Shown piece after piece: positions 43,525 through 53,800 of a DNA stretch of 64,000 nucleotides (its first letter is position 1; each line of letters starts with the position of its first letter). The position numbers and the translations under genes are program-made. Source of the stretch: Anastrepha obliqua. Taxonomy: Eukaryota; Arthropoda; Insecta; Diptera; Tephritidae. Below the pieces are notes generated by a model, which had not been told where the DNA came from, did no database searches, and saw only the letters and a program-made list of their open reading frames with translations. The stretch lies in the NCBI RefSeq assembly GCF_027943255.1, contig NC_072895.1, forward strand, positions 33,082,001 through 33,146,000, given 5' to 3'.

Positions 43525-46500
43525 TTAATATTTTGGCAGCTCAGAGTAACGCGGTGGAGTTGACCATAAGACGCTGGAATTCCGTTTCAGATGATGTGCA
43601 CTAATATTGGGGAAGATCGAACGCAAATCGGGTGACATTGGTTGTACGGAGAAGAAGCTGTCTATTATTTTAGTGGGCCAATATTGTTGCATACGAATAG
43701 CAGCACCACGTACGTGACCTATTTGAAAAGCAATAAGTCAAATTAATGGCTAATATAAAAAAGAAAAAAAATAATTAAACATACTTCGACTCCAGGTTGG
43801 TGGTGGCGGTCGCTTATACGAAGTCTTTTCCTCCTCATCAGTTGAATCATCTTCATGCAACATATCAAATGTGTATTTCGACTGTAGTTTTGGCGGTGGT
43901 GGTAGCATTTTGCCAGCAGCAGCGCGTGCATTCTGCTGCTTCACTTGCTGCAGCACTTCGCGTTCTTGCTCAGCCTTTAACTTGGCTGCTTTCAATTTGG
44001 CAGCCTCTTCTTGTTGCCGCAGATTACGTTGAATTTCCTCGAGCGCTTGCTTCTTCTGTTCCGCCTCTTGTTGTCTCTTAAGTCGCTTCTCTTCACGTTC
44101 TTTTGCTAATTTCGCTGCGCGTTCAGCACGTTCCCGTTCCTTAGCTTCGCGTTGCTGTGCAGCGATCAGATGTTTCTGTTCACGTTGCTTTTTACGCTCC
44201 TCGGCCAAGTTGTGCAAACCTTTGCGGAAATCTTCAGCGCTGTTTTCGCGTGATAATGGTTTGCTGGCAGTCGCACTGCCAGCTCCTTTTACACTGGCCA
44301 TGGCTTTCGGATGAGCCATTGCTTTCGATGCACTATTTGGCACTTTTTTCACCTTTGTCAGAGTGCCAGTAAGATTCGACGATTGGGTTGGTGTGAGAAA
44401 ACGGCCCAGCGCTGGTGCTGAAGCGAGCTTTCCTATGGTGGGTGTGGTTAAACTTGACTGAAATTTAAAGGCAAAATTATGCAAATGAAAACTACTTCGT
44501 TAACCCTCCGTTGGACACTCGGGTCTGGCCAGACTGGTCTTTTCATTTTTAACATATTTCTTAATTGAATTTAACATATTTCTATTATAGCTATAACGGC
44601 TTGAGCTTTCAACGTAACTTCTTAACATTTAATTTTCTATCGATTTATGGATATAAACTTTTAAAAAGCATCGTGAACAGGACGAAAAAAGACATAAGGT
44701 TTTAAAAAAGGCGTCCAACGGAGTGTTCTCATAAACTCTTTTTACCGGTGCAGTGTTTTCTTTAGTACGCTTTGGACGACCTGTACTAGTTACTTCCGTA
44801 TTATGAGCGGCTATTGCTGCATTCTCAAAAGCTTCAACTTTTTTCTTTACCGGGCTTTGCACAAGTGGGCTAAAATAAAAACATACACACGTTTAGAATT
44901 AATGGGACTCGAATATAATGTAATACTTCAAATCACTCACTTGAACAACTCATTTGTGCGCGTTGGCATTTTGTAAACTTTCGAGGGTCCTAGTTTAGTT
45001 GCTGCTGGACCTGGCTTCGGCAAAGTAGCTAATTTACTCTTCGGCTTTTCCGGTTCAAAAGATTCATCCTCTGTTATTAGACTATCTTGCTGAGGATGTG
45101 TAGTGTCCTTTGCAGTCTCCATGGAATGTTGAGACGAAGCGGTTGAATTGTCCCGCCCATTTCCGTGCACATTGTATGTTGTGTCGGCTACCGGAGCGCC
45201 GGTGCCACCGGATTTTTTATCCATTGTAACTGTCATGTTCGCATTTTGGTTATCCATAACAAAAGTAGCCTGCCCAGCATCAACTTGGAAAGTGGTCTGT
45301 GCCGCATTTGCACAAAAGGTAGCATCACTGGGTGCGCCTCCAGTTACTACTGTTAAATTGGCAGTTTTATCAGGTTGTGTTCGGTTATTCACGGTTTCAT
45401 TCAAACCAGCAGCAGCAGCAGCAACTTGTGGTGGAACTGTCGATACTCGCGTAGGTGGTGTATCTGTAGCTTCATTTACCATAGGATGATCAACAGCATC
45501 CTCGTAAACAGAGCCACCAGACGTGCGGACTTGCTTTTGTTGCTCTTTACGCGTACGTCCCGGCTTTTCAATATCGCTAAATCGTTCAACCTTGATCGGT
45601 TTAGGTACTGCATCCTTTTTCTTACGACGCTTGGTATTGGTAGTAGTTGAAGTTGTATTTATTGAAACTGTAGATGCCAAAGTCGAATCATCGCTTTCAG
45701 ACTTGATGGCAACCTAAATAATTTTAGATAAAAGTTTTAAGGAAGTCAAATTTGCATATTTTCTGTGCCTTACCTTTGGTATTGGTACTGTTTGTTCTGT
45801 GTTAACTGAAGCTTTAGATGAGGAAGACAGTTGGGAAGTGTCACCGTTTTTCTTATTTGTACTACCGAGACTGCTCTTCTCTCGTTTTATTTTAATACGC
45901 AGCCCACGTTTTTTACCATCGTCAACAGAATTGCCTATGATAGAAAAACATTAACAAATATTCAGTATTAAAGACATATTACATACGTGGCGATTCTTTA
46001 TCGTTTGTTGTCTCTTCATCTTCCGAATTGATTTCTACCACAGACGGAGCTTTAGCCAATATGGCCACTACCGAATCTTCAGATCTAACGCTGGCAGTAG
46101 ATTTAGAACTATCCCTGTTAGTTTCCGAGACATTTTCTGTAACTTGGAAAAATTGTGAGGGGCGTTGCTCGTGCTCCAACTTCACGATAGTTGCATCACT
46201 CTTGCTGGGCCTACGTAGTTTATTGTTAAGCTTTGGCTCCTTCAAATTCTTTTCCGATTTTAGTTTTGCAGCACGTTGTGGTCGGGCAAACGATGTTTCA
46301 ATGTTTTGCGTTACATCAGCCTGTAAAGGCGCAATAGGCAATGGAGGTGGAGGCATCAATTGTTCCTCTGTCCGCTCTGTTTCCTGAGTCTTTGTACTCC
46401 TCGGTGCTGGCATTGGAACTACATTTTTAGTTTGCGAAACGATATAATCATCAAAATTTTCCGCATCCATCGTCACAGCCGCAGCCAAAAGTCTTGAATT

Positions 46501-46945
46501 ACTAGAACGTGCCGATCGGCCCAGCGATATGTTTTCAGGCAAAGAATCGGCTAAGGTTTTGTAGATCCGGGGAGTTTGAAAATGTCACAAAGTGAATATA
46601 TTAAAATTATTTTGATATATTGCAATTTAAGCTTACCATCGCTTTCATTCAGATCAGATAAACGCTTTATACGTTTTTTTATTTGTTGCGGCGTGGCGGC
46701 AGGTTTATCTGAGCTGGTAGAATCTGCTTTTGTTGGCTTCTGCCCTCCAAGTTTCGCGCGCAAGTCTTGTATAAATTGCTTTGAAATTAATAAGAAATAA
46801 AGAAAACATCGAAATCAATAAACAAATCTTTAATATGAAAAAAAAAACTGTCGCTTAAGGTTTCGATATTGTCTACCTCTTTCAGCTGGCGTAACTCATT
46901 GCAGTATTCTTCACTCGTTTGAACAATTTTTAACAACTCTTCCAT
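43525..46945 (-). CDS. Incenp: Inner centromere protein (chromosomal passenger complex scaffold)
   Basis: Scaffold of the chromosomal passenger complex: the N-terminus binds Survivin/Borealin and targets centromeres, and the C-terminal IN-box binds and activates Aurora B. Minus-strand exons: 46945-46877 (MEELLKIVQTSEEYCNELRQ), 46778-46637, 46550-45987, 45934-45774, 45713-44941, 44869 to about 44746 (donor least certain), 44457-43785, 43718-43525. The join keeps one frame and gives about 899 aa, longer than the roughly 750 aa I recall for Drosophila. The penultimate exon encodes a Glu/Lys/Arg-rich coiled coil (EERKKQREQKHL to LKAEQEREVLQQ), then SKYTFDMLHEDDSTDEEEK and RPPPPTWSR. The last exon encodes HVRGAAIRMQQYWPTKIIDS and ends LWSTPPRYSELPKY. 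The middle is low-complexity, Ser/Thr/Lys-rich and poorly conserved. All introns have GT-AG ends. Confidence 0.93.
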
Positions 46946-47505
46946 TTTATTCTTTGGCCTGCAAAGCAATTTACTCGAAATTCAATTACGCTTTAATTAA
47001 ATTCTTTAGCTTTTGCTTTTTCATGCACTTGAAATATTTTTTTGCTGCGGCCAAAGAAAAACTTTCATGAACTTCACTTCAACATCACCATGAATGACAC
47101 GAAGAACACAATTTTCAAATCCGTTAACAGACGCCCGCTATGTAATCCATAGGCAGTACTGCCAACGTATTCCGCGCATAGCGACATCTGGCGTAAAAAT
47201 CATTCGGAAACTTAACCTCCATACATCCACTTTTTTATCGATAACAAGATTTGGATAAAATAATTAAGAAACAATATTAAAAAATATTGTTAAATATATT
47301 TATATTAATTATAAAAATTTAAAAAAAAAAATTAAGAAAAAATATTTATTTCATTTAATAAAATTATATATTCAAATTTAAAATCCTTTCTGTTCATCCT
47401 CAACGAAATATAATAACCGTTTATTATGAAAATATATATATTAGAATAAGCAAATAAAGAAATATATAGGGAATATACATTTGCAACCAAATGCAACCAG
47501 AAGTT
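46946..47505. other. Incenp upstream region, no gene
   Basis: 5' flank of Incenp. It contains CATCTGGCG and CACTTCAACATCACC-like text but no clear initiator. 47200-47500 is AT-rich. Confidence 0.35.
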
Positions 47506-47511
47506 GCCTAA

Positions 47512-48110
47512 AGGCCTTCGCACACGGGTCGTATCGTCATCGTAGCGTATACGACAAAATGCACGCAAAGCATACGCTTCGTTATTCACACATGTGTTAA
47601 AAAATTACGAAACGCACACGGCGAACACGCAAGCATACAGCATGATGCTTATCGTACAGCAGAGTCGTCAAAGCGTACAGCACTGCTTGTAATTTGTTTT
47701 TGATTTGCAGTATTAGTATTTCGCCTTGGAATAGTAGGCTTCAAAATGTCTGCAAGCTCCTGTAAAGCATTTTTAAACATTCTGTGAAATGTCTGAAATT
47801 TATAATCATTGTAACCATTTGTATAAACAAAAGTCCGAATTTGTAATCATTCCCGCCAAAGCATAATCTGCTGTTTGAGTTATTCCTAATGTACGGATAT
47901 ACCCAGTGCCTCCTTTTTCTTTTATTTCCCCTCCGACGAATAAGATAATACAATGAAATAAGTTCCTTTTCATCGCTCGACATATTGACAACTCGTACTT
48001 TGACGATAGCTCGTTGCATTGTGGGCGCACAAGCAAGCGTATCGTCATCGTCGGTACATAAAAAAATTAAATGTAGTGCCTGTGACGATACCACCCGTGT
48101 GCAAAGGGCT
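47512..48110 (-). mobile_element. Harbinger-like element, internally deleted
   Basis: Ends: AGGCCTTCGCACACGGGTCG at the left; the right end is the complement of AGCCCTTTGCACACGGGTGG; flanks TAA at 47509-47511 and 48111-48113, the PIF/Harbinger target duplication. Minus-strand text includes RRRGNKRKRRHWVYPYIRN and, in another frame, NDYKFQTFHRMFKNALQELA, like the N-terminus of HARBI1-type nucleases. The catalytic domain is gone. Confidence 0.75.
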
Positions 48111-48344
48111 TAAGTGGTAAAGGAGTGGACCGAGGCAACTAAATAAAACCGAAGTAGGTTTGCGTTTCCCCACATAACATTAATTTTCAAAAAATTAAAC
48201 AAAGTGATATCTCTTTTAAAAATAATGCAAAATTACTGAAATGTAATGTGTGACCCAAACACATAATGAAGCCAAGAAAAGTAAAATAATGCAACTAAAA
48301 TTAAAAAAAAAAAAGTAACGCCAACTTATGGGTTAATGCTTGTA

Positions 48345-48888
48345 TAGGGTTTTTCAGTAAGAGCGCTTCAACTTTTGAACTTTTTTGAATAAAACACAAA
48401 CGGTTTGACTTTTTTAACTATTTTTTTTTAATTATCGAGTTTGAACATATACATTTAAGTATGAAATTCGATTTCTCTTGCATGACCACCGCGTGCACGT
48501 TTTACGAAGTCTAATCGTTGAACCCAATTTTCGACCACTCTTTTGCATAAATCGGCCGAAATTCCAGCAATTTCGCGTTCAATATTGGCTCTGAGCTCAC
48601 AAATCGTCGCCGGCTTGTTACTGTAGACCAATGACTTCACATAACCCCAAAACGGGACGGCTTGTTAAATGGACCGTAAAATGGCCGTAATGCTCTTAAA
48701 GTAGCAGCAACAGAACGATTATTTTCATAAAAAATTTTCAGATTTGCAATCGTTGCTCAAGTGTGTAGCGTTCCATGATGAAATGTATACTAATGAAGTT
48801 TACAAATGACAAACGAAAAATAAAAAATATTGCGTCGTTCGCCCTTCCTATCGGAAAAAAGTTGAAGCGCACCTAATGAACAACCCTA
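48345..48888 (-). mobile_element. mariner-like element, internally deleted, intact ends
   Basis: Ends TAGGGTTTTTCAGTAAGAGC (left) and the complement of TAGGGTTGTTCATTAGGTGC (right), both continuing GCTTCAACTTTT; TA flanks at 48343-48344 and 48889-48890. The minus strand encodes MKSLVYSNKPATICELRANI, then ENWVQRLDFVKRARGGHARE and a stop at 48455, a Tc1/mariner C-terminus. The DNA-binding and most of the catalytic domains are deleted. Confidence 0.8.
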
Positions 48889-49254
48889 TATATTCATAAG
48901 GACTTTAAAAACTCGTCCAAACTTGATACAAGTATTGCTACTCACCTCATTTAAGCTCCGCATAAAATTTACTGAGATCAGACAAAAGCCACTCATTTTT
49001 TTTTTTTGAATGTTCAGACTAAATTTCCAACCGTTCCAAATTAAATTTTATTAAAATATGCGCGTTCATATTAAGTTTGGTTCAGACTAAATTTAGTCTT
49101 CTTTATTTAATTTGATGTATAAACTCACTTAAAATAATCTAGTACTACATCAGGGGTTCTCACACCAATTTTGTTACTTAGGCGGTTTGTTAGTTGGCAG
49201 TTCAGCAAATATGTTTTACTTCTTGACTTTCATAATATGTTCACATATAATATA

Positions 49255-49765
49255 AGTAGATGATCTACTTTTTCGCGCTTAACTTAAAATCCGTAATTAA
49301 AAAGCGCGATTTCCCATACAAAATTTCTCTCCCAAAATCTGAGATTATAAAATAATCCCAGATAATAACGATACTTATTGACATACAACCCTGTGTTTTC
49401 TGTGCTATCGATAATTATTGTTACGAATGTAAGGAGAAACATCAAAATTAAAACTAAATGAAATGGATGCCGGCAAAGAAAACAGGTCTGTAAGCATAAT
49501 TCTAATAAAAGTTGTGTTAAATATTATTAATTATGGCGCGCAATTGCGTAATTAAATTAGCTATTCCTTCTCTTTGTATTTTCTTCATATCGTTAATAAT
49601 AATTAAAGAAACCAAAAACACGGAAGTATTCCACCGAAATAATTTCTATGAAGAAAAACCTCTCAAAGCAGTATTGACAGCAGATTGTAAATTTTGCAGG
49701 TAATCTGCCATATGTGAACGGGTAGACTAATTTGGTGGATTTATAGGTGATTAATGCCTATGTCC
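49255..49765 (-). repeat. dispersed repeat, inverted partner of 5328-5665
   Basis: See 5328-5665; this copy is longer and keeps a middle part of about 170 bases that the other has lost. The left end contains AGTAGATGATCTACTTTTTC, itself a small palindrome. Confidence 0.65.
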
Positions 49766-49840
49766 CTTCGCAGCATTCCTCGTATATGTATGGGTCATCT
49801 ATGATGTATGGGGAATGTTTATGCTGCTACAACAACAACA
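49765..49840 (+). repeat. fragment of stem-loop/(CAA)n 3'-end repeat
   Basis: CGCAGCATTCCTCGTATATG, GGGGAATGTTTATGCTGCTA and CAACAACAAC remain. The stem is imperfect. Confidence 0.6.
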
Positions 49841-49927
49841 GGGAAGCCATCAGCTACGGATTTATTTACACACATACGTACTGTGTCAACTAAGCATAAT
49901 GATCAGCGACAAATAAAATACCGGTTC

Positions 49928-50158
49928 CTGTGTCTCAATGGGTTTGTTCATACAAGTCCGGCACACTAATGTATTTTCTATCAGTTCTGCTTTAGTGGCC
50001 TTTTCGTGAATTGTAAATAGTTGCGTAACGATAGCCTTGCATATTTCTCTTCCCGGATGTACAGAACTCAGAACGAGGTGCCTTACAGGAGCCGCTACTT
50101 TATTTTTCGCAATTTCGACACTGACGTCAGTACAGCAAAATGTGCAAGTGTTTCGCAT
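49928..50158 (-). CDS. Cys-rich ORF, possible single exon
   Basis: Minus-strand frame MRNTCTFCCTDVSVEIAKNK to LVCRTCMNKPIETQEP, with a C-x2-C pair at each end about 57 residues apart, as in zinc-binding treble-clef folds. A GTATTT sequence after QEP could be a weak donor. Two perfect TGACGTCA motifs (50122-50129 and 50180-50187) flank the ATG. No partner exon was found and no family is assigned; it may be a fragment of a repetitive protein. Confidence 0.25.
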
Positions 50159-50289
50159 GTGTTTGTTATTCGTTATACTGACGTCACGAAAATGGGTAGG
50201 CGCAATTTCGTATCATATTTTATTCTTGCGGAATTCCTGCATCCCGTACTAGCATTTGTACCATCACCCATGCATTTTAGAAAATACTG

Positions 50290-50820
50290 CTGAAGTAATA
50301 TTGCTCTAAATAGATTTATTTCTGCAACTTCTGATTTATAAAGGCACGAAATTACTCTTATAGAGCTAAGTTAAGCGATGGTTTTAATTAAAGTAACGGG
50401 ATGGAGTAGATTGCAACATTATGAGGAACAAATTTAAACCATTCATAATGGCACGGCCTTGTTAAATTATTTCTATTTATATATGGTGAATACCACTAAT
50501 CACCTCAGCCATACAGATGTTGCCAAATTATTTCTTTTCATTTCAGAACTTCGGAAACAGCTGATTCGCTTATTGTTATTCGTGGATATTAAGAGGAGGG
50601 AACTTAATACTGGCAGTATTTTCTGCATTTACTATAATTAGTTATTCGTTAACCGTGCAATATAAAGAAAAAATACAATATGAGAAGATAATTGTAAATT
50701 TTTGAACATCACATTCTCGACACAAAAAACTAAAGCTTCTAGTCAACAGCAGGCGAAATTTCAAACTGCAGCACGTTAGTTTTCACCTAAACAATTATCT
50801 CGAATTAACACACTAAAGAT
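50290..50820. other. PIG-O upstream region
   Basis: AT-rich intergenic text before the PIG-O start codon. No clear core promoter motif pair was found. Short ORFs are not supported. Confidence 0.35.
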
Positions 50821-53800
50821 ATGTATTATGCATGGAGCTATTTCTTCGTTCTGATATGGCTGGCTTATATGATCTCATCTGGCGTGCTACTCTTCTCTCG
50901 TGGTTTCCTGCTTTCACGCGTGTCCAAAACGGACGTGAGTTCATGCCAACGTCTTTCTTTAAATGAAAGTGATGTGAGTCATATCCATTTATTTAAATAA
51001 AAGTGTTTAAATATCACGTAATGAAAACTTTATTTAATGTGTTTAGGAATATTTTGTCAGTGAGGAAATAGTACAAGAAATCTTTAAAGATGTAAATGCA
51101 ACTTCCAATTTGTGTCTGCCGCAAAAATCAAAAGTGATTATATTGGTTATTGATGCGCTCAAATATGAATTCGGTGTTTATAAGGAAAACCTTACAAATC
51201 CACTTCCATTCGAAAATAAGCTGACAATAATACATGATCTAATAGAGAATTCGCCCGATAATGCACGACTTATGCGTTTCAAGGCAGATCCACCTACAAC
51301 TACTTTGCAACGGCTGAAGGGACTTACAACCGGTAGTTTGCCAACATTTGTCGACATGGGCTCAAATTTTGCATCTCCTGAGATTAACGAAGACAATATC
51401 ATTGATCAATTAGTGAAGCATGATTCACCGATTGTCTTTTTGGGAGACAGCACGTGGACGGATCTATATCCTCGTCGATTTAAGCGTTCCTATTCCTATC
51501 CAAGTTTTGACATTTTCGACTTAGATACAATCGATAATAAAATTAAACAGTATTTGCCTAAAGAGCTTGGAAAGGACGATTGGAAGGTGCTAATTGCACA
51601 TTTCTTAGGCGTTGATCATTGTGGACATAAATACGGACCTATGCATGAAGATATGGCACGTAAGCTCGATGAAATGAATGAGGTTATTAAGTATGTTTAT
51701 AATAAACGTAGTTTTTACTTATTGTAGTAACTAAATATTTGTAAATTCTTCAGATCGGTTGTGTCAAAAATGGATAGCGATACAATTTTGCTTGTAATGG
51801 GTGATCATGGGATGACGGCATCTGGCGATCATGGGGGTGAAACCGAGGATGAGACTAATGCGCTATTGTTTGCCTACACTAAGGGCCATAAATTCATCGG
51901 TAGCGAATTCGGCTCAGATAACACAACCATGCAGCAGGTAAGCGAAATGAGAATACAAAAAAAAACAAAAACAAAAACAAAAAAAAAAACAATATATAAT
52001 CAAGGTATCTATAATTGCGCTTATCTTAATGTAGCATTGCGTCAAAATTTTTATCATCTCAAATTGTACAGATATGGAAATACTATTTAATGTGTGCATA
52101 CATACATATCTACTCAAACATACACGATAACCCTATTTATCTTACTGAGACCCACGTCACTTTTGTCTATACAGTATTTCTCGCTTATAAGCGCCCCGGT
52201 TCAGCCCGGACGAGAGGGAGGGGGATCGGGGACTTTTTACCCCGGGCCCGGAGTTCTCAAAGGGGCCCCGACTCGAGATTAATTCGAATTATATGAATTA
52301 GACATAACTGGAAAGGGCCCGCATTTGCAATTTTCCCCCGCGGCCCGGATAGGCTCTCTACGGCCCTGCCCCGGTTACAAGCATTTTCTCGTTTATAAGC
52401 AACGAAAAATTGGTCATCTACCCGCCTATAGCACTGAAATTTAATTTAAATAAAATTATGCTTGAAATTGGTGATATGGAGCAGTACTATTTAGATCTCG
52501 CTAAAATAGAGATTCAGTCGAAAATTGTAGGATTTTTTTGAACTATTAACAAACGAATTCGTACATAACCTAAATATGTAAAATCCAGTAAATGCACCAA
52601 AATTCCGTATAACTGTTTATTGCTCTCTTTGCACTTGAAATTAGATGATAAACGATAGTCAACGGTTCACTAGACAGGGCTAGTTTACTGGGGCGGCAGC
52701 CCTTGGTCGGGAAAACCATGTAACCGTAACGTAGAATCGGCTGCCATGGGAATGGAAATTAGTTCCACATACAGATATTTATTTTAAACAAATGAAGGCT
52801 AAATTTGTGTTTGTTTTAAATGGAAATTTATTAAATTTAATATATGTAATCGTTGTTATTGTTGTAGCAGCATAAACATTCCCCATATTTACATACGGGG
52901 AATGCTGCTGGAGTGACAGTCCTTGGCCGGATATACCGGGTCGTTTCGGTAACGTAGAACCGACTGTCGTGGAAACGTTCAGTCGTTCGTTTCGTTCAAT
53001 TAGCGCATCGGTAATATCTATAACCGCCGTAGCCGAATGGGTTGGTGCGTGACTACCATTCGGAATTCAGAAAGAACGTAGGTTCGAATCTCGGTGAAAC
53101 ACCAAAATAAAAAAGTTTTTCTAATAACGATCGCCCTCGGCAGCAACGGCAAACCTATTTAGGCAAACCGAATGTGTTTTCGCCATGAAAAAGCTTCTTA
53201 TAAAAAATATCTGCCGTTCGGAGTCGGCTAGAAACTGTAGGTCCCTCCATTTGTGGGACAGCATCAAAATGTATGCCACAAATAGGAGGAAGAGCTCGGG
53301 CAAGCACCCAAAAAGGGTATACGCGCCAATTATATAAATATATAATATTTATAACCTATAATTGGAATATATGCATAGTCAGTTCTTTTAAGCGGGATCT
53401 CATATAAACACCTTCCGCTTATAAGCAACGAATCTCGTACATTTTAGACGGCGCTTATATCCGGGAAATACTGTATGTCTTTGCTGTAAATGACAAATTT
53501 TTGCAAACCTGTCTTCACATATCGCAAATAAGCCTTCACATGCATAGCGCCATTGGGCACAATTAAATTTTGAATTAATTAATTTTTAAACCTTAAGGGG
53601 GGATCTTGCTTTAGAGGCTTCAAAAAATCGATTTTTTCGTGAATTTTTTTGGGAAGGAAAGAAATATTCGATTGAAACGAAACTTTCAGGTTTTATTGTT
53701 ATATATTTCAACAGTCTTCTCAAATTTTTTCATTAAAATATATGTCATATTATGCCTGGTACAAGCATTTTGCCGAGGCGCCTCGAGAGTGCATGTGTCG

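Larger units (their letters stand above)
52172..53473. mobile_element. pogo-like TIR element in PIG-O intron 3, with nested repeats
   Basis: Left end CAGTATTTCTCGCTTATAAG then CGCC; right end the complement of CAGTATTTCCCGGATATAAG then CGCC; TA on both sides (52170-52171, 53474-53475). CAGT termini with TA duplication fit pogo/Tigger-type elements. No transposase is readable. A stem-loop repeat (52850-52985) and a SINE (53021-53335) lie inside. Confidence 0.7.

Noticed and set aside
43797..45717. Several plus-strand ORFs over Incenp
   Set aside because: Antisense shadows of the Incenp exons, whose minus-strand frame is supported by conserved motifs and splice sites.
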